From Streptomyces griseorubiginosus (GTDB lineage Bacteria; Actinomycetota; Actinomycetes; Streptomycetales; Streptomycetaceae), in contig NZ_KQ948737.1 in the NCBI RefSeq assembly GCF_001514195.1, forward strand, positions 762,012 to 826,011: 64,000 nt of DNA, given 5' to 3'. The number at the start of each line of letters is the position of its first letter. The first letter of the stretch is position 1. Positions 56,497 through 64,000 of this stretch are shown piece after piece. The notes under the pieces were generated by a model. The model was given only the letters and a program-made list of their open reading frames with translations. It was not told the DNA's origin and made no database searches. Position numbers and translations under genes: made by a program.

Positions 56497-57468
56497 TCAG
56501 CTGTGGCCGACCACCGGCCTGGCCGTGTACGGCGCCTCCAGCTCCTCGATCTCCTTGTCGCTGAGCTCGAGGTCCACGGCCGCCACGGCGTCCTCGATGT
56601 GGTGCGGCTTGCCCGCGCCCACGATCGGCGCCGCCACGGTGTCCTGGGCGAGCAGCCAGGCCAGGGCGACCTGGGCACGTGGGACGCCCCGGTCGCCGGC
56701 GATGCGGGTGACGGCCTCGACGATGCTGCGGTCGCCCTCCTGGTAGAGGCGGCTGCCGAAGTTGTCCGTGGCGCTGCGGTCGGTCACCGTGCCCCAGTCC
56801 CGGGTGAGCCGGCCGCGGGCCAGCGGGCTCCACGGCAGGGCGCTGACCTTCTGGTCGGCGCACAGCGGCAGCATCTCGCGCTCCTCCTCGCGGTAGAGGA
56901 GGTTGTAGTGGTTCTGCATGGAGACGAACTTGGTCCAGCCGTGCCGCTCGGCCGTGTACTGCATCTTCGAGAACTGCCAGGCGAACATCGAACTGGCCCC
57001 GAGGTAGCGCACCTTGCCGGCCTTCACCAGGTCGTGCAGGGCCTCCATGGTCTCCTCGACCGGGGTGTGCGGGTCGAAGCGGTGGATCTGGTACAGGTCG
57101 ACGTAGTCGGTGCCCAGGCGCCTGAGACTGTGGTCGATCTCCGTCATGATCGCCTTGCGGGACAGCCCCGCCGCGTTCTGCCCGGACCGCATCCGGCCGT
57201 TCACCTTCGTCGCCAGCACGATCTCGTCGCGGTTGGCGAAGTCCGCGAGGGCCTTGCCGACGATCTCCTCGCTGGTGCCGTCGGAGTAGACGTTCGCGGT
57301 GTCGAAGAAGTTGATGCCCGCGTCCAGGGCCTGCCGTATCAGTGGCCGCGACGCCTCCTCGTCGAGGGTCCACTCGTGCACGCCGCGGTCCGGCAGGCCG
57401 TAGGACATGCAACCCAGACAGATCCGCGAGACGTCCAGGCCCGTCGAACCGAGCTTCACGTACTGCAT
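56497..57468 (-). CDS. Aldo/keto reductase
   Basis: A 323-residue TIM-barrel oxidoreductase. The catalytic tetrad is visible: Asp in NFFDTANVYS (with Tyr as VYSDG), Lys in IVLATKVNG and His in LYQIHRFDP. The C-terminal NADPH site reads IVGAGKPHHIEDAVAA. The sequence resembles the YajO/Gcy-like subgroup that reduces aldehydes and ketones. The ATG is at the start of the first strand (MQYVKLGSTGLDVSRICLG). It is followed on the same strand side by the flavoprotein gene upstream at 59 bases, so cotranscription is possible. Confidence 0.9.
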   Translation of the reverse strand: MQYVKLGSTGLDVSRICLGCMSYGLPDRGVHEWTLDEEASRPLIRQALDAGINFFDTANVYSDGTSEEIVGKALADFANRDEIVLATKVNGRMRSGQNAAGLSRKAIMTEIDHSLRRLGTDYVDLYQIHRFDPHTPVEETMEALHDLVKAGKVRYLGASSMFAWQFSKMQYTAERHGWTKFVSMQNHYNLLYREEEREMLPLCADQKVSALPWSPLARGRLTRDWGTVTDRSATDNFGSRLYQEGDRSIVEAVTRIAGDRGVPRAQVALAWLLAQDTVAAPIVGAGKPHHIEDAVAAVDLELSDKEIEELEAPYTARPVVGHS

Positions 57469-57526
57469 CGTTGCTGCTCCTGCCTTCGAGAGGGGTTCGA
57501 AGGGGAGCGTACGGCTTCGAGGGCGA

Positions 57527-58090
57527 TCAGGTCCCCCGTCCCGCGGCCGAAGCGGGTCCGTGCCGGGGCCGGTGCTGTTCGACCAGGTCCAGCGCCCGCT
57601 CCCACGCGAACTCCTCGCCCTCGGCGCCCTGGTAGGGATACCCGAAGCGCACGCCCATCCCCCGCAGCCGGATCAGGCTGTCCTGGTAGGCGGGGTGAGC
57701 GGCGAGGTCGTCGGAGACGCAGGTCAGGACGCCGATGGGGACGCCCCGCCCGGTCACCTCGCACAGCGTGCCCACGGCGAGGGTGTCGGCGATGCCCGCC
57801 GCCCACTTGTTGACGGTGTTGAAGGTGGCCGGGGCGACCACGACCGCGTCGGGCTCCGGGAAGGGCCGCGGCTCTCCGGGGCGGCGCCAGGCGGAGCGGA
57901 TCGGATAGCCGGTCTGCGCCTCGACGGCCGCCGCGTCGAAGAAGCCGTCCATGGCGGTGGGCGTGGCGATGACCCCGACCTGCCACTCCCGTTCCTGCGC
58001 GGCGGTGATCAGCTTGCCGACGCCCGCGGCGATGCCGGCGGCGCAGACGACGACGTAGAGGAAGGGCGGTATCTCGTCCTGTTCGGTCAC
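57527..58090 (-). CDS. Flavoprotein of the CoaC/UbiX-like family
   Basis: A 187-residue FMN-binding flavoprotein-fold protein. LYVVVCAAGIAAGVGKLI is the FMN phosphate region, VGVIATPTAMDGFF follows, and PDAVVVAPATFNTVNKWAAGIADTLA is the conserved Ser/Asn-rich CoaC-like motif (PATFNTxNKWAxGI). Stand-alone forms decarboxylate or process cysteine-containing peptides, but the substrate here is unknown. GTG start. It lies nine bases downstream of a SnoaL-like gene and may belong to one transcript with it. Confidence 0.82.
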   Translation of the reverse strand: MTEQDEIPPFLYVVVCAAGIAAGVGKLITAAQEREWQVGVIATPTAMDGFFDAAAVEAQTGYPIRSAWRRPGEPRPFPEPDAVVVAPATFNTVNKWAAGIADTLAVGTLCEVTGRGVPIGVLTCVSDDLAAHPAYQDSLIRLRGMGVRFGYPYQGAEGEEFAWERALDLVEQHRPRHGPASAAGRGT

Positions 58091-58099
58091 GCGGGAACC

Positions 58100-58558
58100 C
58101 TACTGAAGGGGGAGGGACAGTCCCCGCTCCGTCTCGGGCCGCGGACCGTGGATCCGGCGCTGCGCCTCCTCGATCGGCACGTCGTTGATGCTCGCCTCGC
58201 GCCGGGTCATCAGCCCGTGCTCGTCGAACTCCCACAGCTCGTTGCCGTAGGACCGCCACCACTGCCCCTCGGCGTCCCGGCACTCGTACTGGAAGCGGAC
58301 CGCGATGCGGTTGCCGTCGTACGCCCACAGGTCCTTGCGCAGCGCGTACTCCCGCTCGCGGGCCCACTTGGCGGTGAGGAACTCGACGATCTCCGCGCGG
58401 CCGGTGACGAAGGTGCCGCGGTTGCGCCACACGGAGTCCTCCGAGTAGGCGAGCGCCACCCGTTGCGGATCGCGGGTGTTCCAGGCGTCCTCGGCGGCCT
58501 GCACCTTCTGGGCGGCGGTCTCGCCGGTGAAGGGGGGCAGCAGTGGGCGGTCGGTCAT
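58100..58558 (-). CDS. DUF1348/SnoaL-like (NTF2-fold) protein
   Basis: A 152-residue NTF2-fold protein. VQAAEDAWNTRDPQRVALAY, SVWRNRGTFVTGRAEIVEFL and WREYGNELWEFDEHGLM-like segments are typical of DUF1348. The fold forms a hydrophobic pocket; the role is unknown. ATG at 58558 is chosen because GGAGG lies 5 bases upstream; the frame extends further but without coding character. It is separated from the ferredoxin gene by a strong terminator. Confidence 0.85.
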   Translation of the reverse strand: MTDRPLLPPFTGETAAQKVQAAEDAWNTRDPQRVALAYSEDSVWRNRGTFVTGRAEIVEFLTAKWAREREYALRKDLWAYDGNRIAVRFQYECRDAEGQWWRSYGNELWEFDEHGLMTRREASINDVPIEEAQRRIHGPRPETERGLSLPLQ

Positions 58559-58628
58559 GTCATCCTCCGGGACGGCCGGGCGGGAACGTACGTTCTCACG
58601 TCGAGGAGTGGCCGTCCACGCAGAGGGC

Positions 58629-58673
58629 GGCGGGCCCACCCTGCGGCGCTGTGTCCGCCGGGGTGGGCCCGCC
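58629..58673 (-). terminator. 13-bp stem terminator of the P450-ferredoxin operon
   Basis: GGCGGGCCCACCC and its exact complement flank 19 bases that can form a further inner stem (CGGCG/CGCCG). It lies 27 bases after the ferredoxin stop on the complement. Confidence 0.8.
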
Positions 58674-58699
58674 TTCCGCGGCACGCCGACCTGGCCGGG

Positions 58700-58900
58700 T
58701 CAGCCCGCCGTCCCCGACACCGTGATGGCGGCGACGGGGCAGGCGCGGGCGGCCTCGCGGGCCATGGGGTCTGCGCCGCCGTCCGCTCTGCCGGGCAGGA
58801 GTGTGCTGTAGCCGTCGTCGTCCTGGGTGAAGACGGCCGGGGCGGCCAGGGCGCACTGGCCCGCCCCGATACAGAGGTCCTTGTCGATGTCGATGTGCAT
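58700..58900 (-). CDS. 3Fe-4S ferredoxin for the P450
   Basis: A 66-residue ferredoxin, MHIDIDKDLCIGAGQCALAA, with Cys10, Cys16 and Cys of ACPVAAI near residue 54: the three-cysteine pattern of 3Fe-4S ferredoxins that feed CYP105 enzymes (SoyB/Fd-1 type). It is 12 bases downstream of the P450 gene, so the pair is cotranscribed and the protein is its electron donor. Confidence 0.92.
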   Translation of the reverse strand: MHIDIDKDLCIGAGQCALAAPAVFTQDDDGYSTLLPGRADGGADPMAREAARACPVAAITVSGTAG

Positions 58901-58912
58901 GAGCGGGGCCTC

Positions 58913-60112
58913 TTACCAGGTCACGGGGAGTTCCAGCATCCCCTGGATCGTGTCGCCGGGCTTGAAGGGGATGTCCTCGGCCGGGGCGGCGAGGCGGAGC
59001 GTGGGCAGCCGGTCGAAGAGGGTGTGCAGGGCGATCTCCAGTTCGGCGCGGGCCAGGTTCTGGCCCAGGCACTGGTGGATGCCGAAGCCGAACCCGAGGT
59101 GGTGGCGGGCGGGCCGGTGCCAGTCGAGGGTGTCCGGGTCGGCGTAGACGGCCTCGTCGCGGTTGACGACCGAGGTCGAGACGAGGACCCCCTCGCCCGC
59201 CCGGATGGTCGTCCCGGCCACCTCGATGTCCTCCAGGGCCATCCGCAGCAGTCCGTCCGCGATCGACAGCATCCGCATGAGTTCCTCGACCGCCGCCGGG
59301 ACCAGTGCCGGGTCGGTGCGCAACTCGGCCAGCCGGTCCGGGTGCTGGAGGAGGGTGAAGGTGCCGAGGGAGATCATGTTGGCGGTGGTCTCGTGGCCGG
59401 CGACCAGCAGGATGATCGCCAAGGCGATGACGTCCTGACGGGTCAGCTCGCCGTTCCGCAGCTGCCCGTGGACGAGTTCGTCGAGCACCCCGTCGCCCGG
59501 CTCCGGCCGCTTCTGCTTGTGGTCGATCAACTCGTCGATGTACTCCTCGAGTTGATCCCGCGCGTCCATGACGTCCTCGGCCGCGGGGCCGCGCAGCAGC
59601 CGCCGGGACTGCCCCTCGAAGAAGTCGTGGTCGACGTAGGGCACGCCGAGCAGGGCGCAGATCACGGTCGAGGGGACGGGCAGCGCGAAGGCGGTCACCA
59701 GCTCGGCGGGCGGCCCCTGCGCGATCATCGCGTCGATGCGCTCGTCGACGATCTCCTGGATGCGGGGGCGGAGCGCGGCGGCCCGGCGGAGCGTGAAACC
59801 GGGCACCATCATGCGTCGCTGGACCCGGTGCTCGGGGTCGTCGACGCCCAGCAGAGCCGTCCTCCGCTTCCTGAGACCGGCGAAGCGGGCCGTGGGCGCC
59901 GGAAAGCCGTCACGGGTGCGGTCGGTGGAGAGCCGGGGGTCGGCGAGCAGGGTCCGTGCGGTGTCGTGACCGGTGACCAGCCAGGCCTGCCGCCCGTCGA
60001 AGAGGGTGATCCGGGTCAGCGGGCGCGCGGCGCGCAGGGGGTCGTAGCCGGTGGGCGGGTGGTAGGGGCAGGTCCGGTCCTGGGGGAACGCGACAGGTTC
60101 CGTTTCCGTCAT
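58913..60112 (-). CDS. Cytochrome P450, CYP105-like
   Basis: A 399-residue P450. The I-helix oxygen motif is AGHETT, the K-helix ExxR is EELMR, and the heme loop is FGFGIHQCLGQNLAR with the proximal Cys. The N-terminal region (DPLRAARPLTRITLFDGRQA) and overall sequence resemble CYP105 enzymes, which hydroxylate fatty acids, drugs and macrolides. ATG at 60112 is chosen; an ATG 14 codons upstream is possible. It heads an operon with its ferredoxin. The physiological substrate is unknown. Confidence 0.93.
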   Translation of the reverse strand: MTETEPVAFPQDRTCPYHPPTGYDPLRAARPLTRITLFDGRQAWLVTGHDTARTLLADPRLSTDRTRDGFPAPTARFAGLRKRRTALLGVDDPEHRVQRRMMVPGFTLRRAAALRPRIQEIVDERIDAMIAQGPPAELVTAFALPVPSTVICALLGVPYVDHDFFEGQSRRLLRGPAAEDVMDARDQLEEYIDELIDHKQKRPEPGDGVLDELVHGQLRNGELTRQDVIALAIILLVAGHETTANMISLGTFTLLQHPDRLAELRTDPALVPAAVEELMRMLSIADGLLRMALEDIEVAGTTIRAGEGVLVSTSVVNRDEAVYADPDTLDWHRPARHHLGFGFGIHQCLGQNLARAELEIALHTLFDRLPTLRLAAPAEDIPFKPGDTIQGMLELPVTW

Positions 60113-60410
60113 GGAAGACCTCGCAGACGAAGGGTGCGTCGTGCAGATCTTCATTAGATGCCCAGGGCACCTATTGGGGCGACGGGAAGTTCGGCCAGAT
60201 CGGTGACGGCGGGAATCTGGCCGAGGACCGCCGCCGTGGAGCGGGAAACGGACGGCGGCCCTCCCGGCGCACGGGGCCCACCTCGGAAATGCGCTTGCCG
60301 TGGCCGGTTCCCGGCCCGCATGATCTGGCCATGCTGACGACCGAAGCCTTCCTGCCGCCGACCGCCACCGCCGTCCTTCCGGTGCGCGTCCAGCAGCAGC
60401 CCGGCCGACC

Positions 60411-61061
60411 GTGGGGACCTACGCTTCCGCGCTCGTGACCGCCGCGCTCGTCGCGGGGCTGCTCGCGGGATACGGCATCGCCGTTCCCGTCGGCGCGGTC
60501 GCGACCTACCTCGTCTCCCTCACTGCCCGCACGTCCCTGCGCACCGGTGTCTGCGCCGCGCTCGGCGTGGCCACCGCCGACGGGCTGTACGCCCTGGTGG
60601 CCACCGTCGGCGGATCCGCGGTCGCCGCGCTGCTGCGGCCGGTCCTGGACCCGCTGCGCTGGGCGGCGGCATTGGTCCTGGTGGTGCTGGCGGCACGCGG
60701 CGCGGTGACGGCCGTACGCGAGTACCGGGCCCGCCACCTCGCCACCCGCACCACCCCGCCGCCCCCGGGTCCGGGCCGTGCCTACCTGGGCCTGCTCGGC
60801 ATCACCCTTCTCAACCCGACCACCGTGATCTACTTCGCGGCGCTGGTCCTCGGCACCCGGGCCGAGGAAGCCGTACGCCCCCTGGAACAGGGTGTGTTCG
60901 TGCTGGCGGCGTTCGTCGCCTCGGCGAGCTGGCAGCTGCTGCTGGCCGGTGGCGGCGCCCTGCTGGGGCGGACGCTGACAGGACACCGGGGACGTCTGGT
61001 GACGGCGCTGGTGTCGAGTGCCGTGATCACGGCACTGGCCGTGCGGATGGTCCTGCTGTGA
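60411..61061 (+). CDS. LysE/RhtB-family exporter
   Basis: A 216-residue membrane protein with six hydrophobic helices. GLLAGYGIAVPVGAVATYLV, ALGVATADGLYALVATVGG and YLGLLGITLLNPTTVIYFAAL are the conserved LysE-type segments (the last with NPT). It probably exports an amino acid or related compound. GTG at 60411 is used though no ribosome site is clear; another GTG at 60438 would cut into the first helix. It diverges from the P450 operon across 298 bp in which no other gene was seen. Confidence 0.82.
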   Translation: MGTYASALVTAALVAGLLAGYGIAVPVGAVATYLVSLTARTSLRTGVCAALGVATADGLYALVATVGGSAVAALLRPVLDPLRWAAALVLVVLAARGAVTAVREYRARHLATRTTPPPPGPGRAYLGLLGITLLNPTTVIYFAALVLGTRAEEAVRPLEQGVFVLAAFVASASWQLLLAGGGALLGRTLTGHRGRLVTALVSSAVITALAVRMVLL

Positions 61062-61163
61062 CAAGAGCCCGCCGCTGGGTATCCCGGTGGGGATGAATCC
61101 CGCACGCGACGATGTTGACGTCCCGTGCGGGATCCCGCAGCGGACGACTAGGAGAGTGGGAAC

Positions 61164-61613
61164 ATGCCTCTTGACGGCACGTACGAGCCCAGCCCGACCC
61201 AATGGGTGCGTGACCAGGTGGAGTTGTACGAGAGCTCCGGTGGTACCGAGGGGACCACGCTCCTGGACACGGGGCTGCCGGTCATCGTGCTGACGACGCG
61301 GGGCGCGAAGAGCGGCAGCATCCGCAAGACGCCGCTGATGCGTGTCGAGCACGACGGCCGGTACGCCGTGGTCGCCTCGCAGGGCGGCGCGCCCAAGCAC
61401 CCGGTCTGGTACCACAACATCAAGGCCGAGCCGCTGGTCGAGCTCCAGGACGGGCCGGTGAAGCGGGACTTCAAGGCCCGTGAGATCACCGGCGTGGAGC
61501 GGGACGAGTGGTGGGACCGGGCCGTCGCCGCGTACCCACCGTACGCCGAGTACCAGACGAAGACGGACCGGGTCATACCGGTCTTCGTGCTGGAGCCCGT
61601 CGACGAGGGCTGA
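61164..61613 (+). CDS. F420-dependent Ddn-family (nitroreductase-like) reductase
   Basis: A 149-residue split-barrel protein of the deazaflavin-dependent nitroreductase family. The conserved core reads VIVLTTRGAKSGSIRKTPLM and VASQGGAPKHPVWYHNIKA, the typical F420-binding segments, and ends VIPVFVLEP. Members reduce quinones or nitro compounds with F420H2. GGAGAG lies 8 bases upstream of the ATG. The LysE gene ends 102 bases before it. Confidence 0.9.
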   Translation: MPLDGTYEPSPTQWVRDQVELYESSGGTEGTTLLDTGLPVIVLTTRGAKSGSIRKTPLMRVEHDGRYAVVASQGGAPKHPVWYHNIKAEPLVELQDGPVKRDFKAREITGVERDEWWDRAVAAYPPYAEYQTKTDRVIPVFVLEPVDEG

Positions 61614-61635
61614 CGTCCCTCGAGGACTGACGCCT

Positions 61636-61689
61636 CTCGGAGAAACTCTTCGGCTCCGAGAAGTTCTGCGTCTCCGAGAAATTCTGCGT
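61636..61689. repeat. Three 18-bp tandem repeats
   Basis: CTCGGAGAAACTCTTCGG, CTCCGAGAAGTTCTGCGT and CTCCGAGAAATTCTGCGT follow one another without gaps. CTCGGAG and CTCCGAG can also pair as a hairpin, possibly ending the Ddn transcript. Confidence 0.85.
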
Positions 61690-61728
61690 CGAGGACGCAT
61701 GGTCCGGTCACGGCCGGGCACCTGAGCG

Positions 61729-62700
61729 TCAGGCCCCGCCGCGTTCCCCCGTCGCGGCGGGGCTTTCCCGTGCCTCCTCGGCCGGCCGGTCGGTGACGTC
61801 GAGGAAGATCTGGTCCGCCTCGGTGACGATCCGGGCGACCGACCTCTTGATCCGTACGGCGACCTCCTCGACCCGCTCGCTGTCCAGGCCCGGCACCAGG
61901 TCGACCCGGGCGGCCACCAGCACCGAGTCCAGCCCCATCTTCATGGTGAACAACGCCTCCACGCTGTCGATCTCGGGCTGGGCATCCAGCAGCTCCCGGA
62001 TCCGGGCACTGGCCTCCGGGTCGGCGGCCTCGCCGATCAGCTGCCCCTTGGCCTCGCGTCCCAGCCGGTAGGCCACGTACACCAGCAGCACACCGATGGC
62101 CAGGGACGCGGACGCCTCCCAGACGACCTGCCCGGTGACCATGTGCAGCGCCATGCCGACCATGGCCAGGGTCACGCCGAGCACCGCCGTACCGTCCTCG
62201 GCGACGACCGTGCGCAGGGCCGGGTCCCGCATGCCCTGGGCGGCGCCGCCCTGCTTGTGCACCTGGTGCAGCGCCCGCAGCAGCGAGATGCCCTCGGCGA
62301 GGAACGCGACGCCCAGCACGATAAGGCCCGCCACATAGCCGCTGAACTTCTCCTCGGCCCCGTTGCGCAGCGCCTCGACGCCCTGGAAGACGGAGAAGCA
62401 GCCGCCCATGACGAAGATGCCGACGGCCGCGATCAGCGACCAGAAGAACCGCTCCTTGCCGTAGCCGAAGGGATGGCGCCGGTCGGCGGGGCGGCGGCTG
62501 CGCTTCAGCGCGGCCAGCAGGAAGACCTCGTTGAGGCTGTCGGCGACGGAGTGCGCCGCCTCCGACAGCAGCGCGGGCGAGCCCGCGAGGATGCCTCCCA
62601 CGGCCTTGGCGACCGCGATCACCAGGTTCGCCGCCAGCGCCACCAGCACGGTGACGCGTGTTTTCCGGTCCGCGTTTTCTTTCGTCGATGTCCCGCTCAC
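61729..62700 (-). CDS. Cation diffusion facilitator (CDF) transporter
   Basis: A 323-residue CDF protein with six helices. The metal site is visible in SEAAHSVADSLNEVF (HxxxD) and AEDGTAVLGV of a later helix, and RRHPFGYGKERFFWSL is the conserved loop. A C-terminal cytosolic domain (about 220-300, VEALFTMKMGLDSVLVAARV) is present. It exports zinc, iron or manganese. GTG at 62700 is chosen because the family homology begins near it (SGTSTKENADRKTRVTV). Confidence 0.88.
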   Translation of the reverse strand: MSGTSTKENADRKTRVTVLVALAANLVIAVAKAVGGILAGSPALLSEAAHSVADSLNEVFLLAALKRSRRPADRRHPFGYGKERFFWSLIAAVGIFVMGGCFSVFQGVEALRNGAEEKFSGYVAGLIVLGVAFLAEGISLLRALHQVHKQGGAAQGMRDPALRTVVAEDGTAVLGVTLAMVGMALHMVTGQVVWEASASLAIGVLLVYVAYRLGREAKGQLIGEAADPEASARIRELLDAQPEIDSVEALFTMKMGLDSVLVAARVDLVPGLDSERVEEVAVRIKRSVARIVTEADQIFLDVTDRPAEEARESPAATGERGGA

Positions 62701-62793
62701 CCTCGCCGATTGCCCACCGCCCGGGCACTCACACCGTGCCGACTCCCGAAAACGGGGAACGCGTCCACCAGGACGGCTCACACGGGAGGAAGC

Positions 62794-63813
62794 ATGGACA
62801 CCGCCGGCGACGGCAACAGCGCGTACGGCCACAAGGCGTTCAAACGGTCCAAGAGCCATTTCGCGGACCGGGTCACCGCCGACGCCCGGGACGGGTGGCC
62901 GGTGGAGGCCGGGCGCTACCGTCTCGTCGTGAGCCGTGCGTGTCCCTGGGCGAGCCGGGCCGTGATCTCACGGCGGCTGCTCGGTCTGGAGGACGCCCTG
63001 TCGATGGGGATCGCGGACCCGATCCAGGACGACCGCAGCTGGCGCTTCACCCTGGACCCGGAGGGCCGTGACCCGGTGCTCGGCATCCGCTACCTCAGCG
63101 AGGCCTACGACAAGCGGGAGAGCGACTATCCGGGCGGGGTGAGCGTGCCCGCGCTGGTGGACGTCCCCAGCGGGAAACTCGTCACCAACGACTACCAGCA
63201 GCTCACCCTGGACCTGGCCACGGAGTGGACGGCCCTGCACCGCGAGGGCGCGCCGGACCTGTATCCGAGGGCGCTGCGGGACGAGATCGACACGGTGATG
63301 GCGGATGTCTACGAGGACGTCAACAACGGGGTGTACCGGGCCGGCTTCGCCGCCGACCAGGAGGAGTACGAGGAGGCGTGTGCGGGCGTGTTCCGCAGGC
63401 TCGACCTGCTGACCCCGCGGCTGGCCCGGCAGCGGTACCTCGTCGGGGACACCATCACCGAGGCGGACATCCGGCTCTTCACCACACTGGTGCGTTTCGA
63501 CGCCGTCTACCACGGTCACTTCAAGTGCAACCGCTGGAAGCTGACGGAGAACGAGGTGCTGTGGGCGTACGTCCGTGACCTGTACCAGACGCCGGGATTC
63601 GGAGACACGGTCGACTTCGACCACATCAAGCGGCACTACTACCAGGTGCACAGCGGTATCAACCCGACCGGCATCGTGCCGCTGGGACCCGATCTGTCGG
63701 GCTGGCTGACCCCGCACCACCGTGCGGAGCTGGGCGGCCGTCCGTTCGGCGACGGCACCCCGCCGGGGCCGCCTCCGGCCGCGGAGCAGGTGCCCGCTCG
63801 GGGACGTCCCTGA
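62794..63813 (+). CDS. Glutathionyl-hydroquinone reductase-like (Xi-class GST) protein
   Basis: A 339-residue protein. RLVVSRACPWASRAVISRRL carries the catalytic Cys of the CPWA motif of the Xi class (EcaA/YqjG). The C-terminal helical domain includes YLVGDTITEADIRLFTTLVR and CNRWKLTENEVLW, typical of the family. In mycothiol-using actinobacteria it may work with another thiol; this is inference. GGAGG lies 5 bases upstream of the ATG. It probably reduces quinone or chlorinated adducts. Confidence 0.9.
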   Translation: MDTAGDGNSAYGHKAFKRSKSHFADRVTADARDGWPVEAGRYRLVVSRACPWASRAVISRRLLGLEDALSMGIADPIQDDRSWRFTLDPEGRDPVLGIRYLSEAYDKRESDYPGGVSVPALVDVPSGKLVTNDYQQLTLDLATEWTALHREGAPDLYPRALRDEIDTVMADVYEDVNNGVYRAGFAADQEEYEEACAGVFRRLDLLTPRLARQRYLVGDTITEADIRLFTTLVRFDAVYHGHFKCNRWKLTENEVLWAYVRDLYQTPGFGDTVDFDHIKRHYYQVHSGINPTGIVPLGPDLSGWLTPHHRAELGGRPFGDGTPPGPPPAAEQVPARGRP

Positions 63814-63869
63814 CCGACGCCACACCCGATGACTCCAACGACTCGAACGACTCGAACGAGGAGATCCAC

Positions 63870-64000
63870 ATGGCCAAGAAGAAGAAGCTGAAGCTGCCCC
63901 TCGCCTACCAGCCGCTCGGGTTCGCGCTCGGCTGGTCGAGCGGCTGGCTGGCGGGGCTCGCCTTCCGCAAGACCTGGATGGCCATCCGGCACGAGGAGGA
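63870..64000 (+). CDS. DUF4235 family membrane protein (5' part, runs off the window)
   Basis: The frame starts MAKKKKLKLPLAYQPLGFAL and continues with GWSSGWLAGLAFRKTWMAI, the basic start and first hydrophobic segment of DUF4235 proteins. Only 43 codons are visible; the end lies beyond base 64000. GAGGAG lies 6 bases upstream of the ATG, after a short tandem of the 9-mer GACTCGAAC. Function unknown. Confidence 0.7.
   Translation, partial: MAKKKKLKLPLAYQPLGFALGWSSGWLAGLAFRKTWMAIRHEE

Overview
The window is high-GC actinobacterial chromosome with strong G/C bias at third codon positions, GTG/TTG/CTG starts, a complete SapB/AmfS morphogen cluster, SpoIIE-type PP2C phosphatases, a subtilisin-inhibitor-like (SSI) protein, a CYP105-type P450 with its 3Fe-4S ferredoxin, and very rare TTA codons. 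All of this points to Streptomyces. No tRNA, rRNA, CRISPR array or insertion sequence was seen.

Layout. 1-7 kb: 5' part of a TetM/OtrA-type GTPase, an XdhC-family gene, a small metallophosphoesterase, a family-2 glycosyltransferase of wall-teichoic-acid type facing a methyltransferase, and a remnant of an RmlA-type nucleotidyltransferase. 7-20 kb: a CBS protein and a multidomain SpoIIE phosphatase, then the class III lanthipeptide morphogen cluster ramC-ramS-ramA-ramB with convergent ramR, then a second SpoIIE phosphatase. 20-22.5 kb: a secreted S1 protease and a PaaI-like thioesterase. 22.9-29 kb: a four-gene peptide export operon of the NHLM type: a Gly-Gly leader peptide with an unusual Cys-free repetitive core, a membrane-fusion protein, a C39 peptidase/ABC exporter and a second ABC subunit. 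No modification enzyme is present, and this is the most interesting system in the window.

29-39.7 kb: SRPBCC/ArsR pair, a drug-efflux MFS gene behind a palindromic operator, Ppx/GppA, a small acidic protein, a flavodoxin-like reductase, an operon of iron-containing redox enzyme, methyltransferase and CDGSH protein, a STAS antagonist, SSI inhibitor, an unknown RHH-like protein, alpha/beta hydrolase and an FMN alpha-hydroxyacid oxidase. 39.7-54.3 kb: two distant copies of a fusion of sigma-like region, zinc-finger anti-sigma motif, membrane helix and ricin-type lectin. Between them lie a Fic-like toxin/RHH antitoxin pair, an ECF41 sigma factor translationally coupled to an orphan cytochrome b, a GH9 cellulase behind a perfect CebR-type box, a third SpoIIE phosphatase, a lipoprotein and an ArsB-like permease with an apparent CTG start. 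54.6-64 kb: AraC regulator and phytanoyl-CoA-type dioxygenase, aldo/keto reductase, flavoprotein, SnoaL-like protein, ferredoxin/P450, LysE exporter, F420-type reductase, CDF metal transporter, glutathionyl-hydroquinone-reductase-like protein and the start of a DUF4235 gene.

Themes: surface morphogenesis and peptide export (ram cluster, NHLM operon), partner-switching signalling (three PP2C phosphatases plus a STAS protein), and envelope or carbohydrate sensing (lectin fusions, CebR-regulated cellulase). The only TTA leucine codons noticed are in ramR and in the Fic-like toxin, which suggests bldA-dependent translation of both. Functions are inferred by reading the translations; no database search was run.
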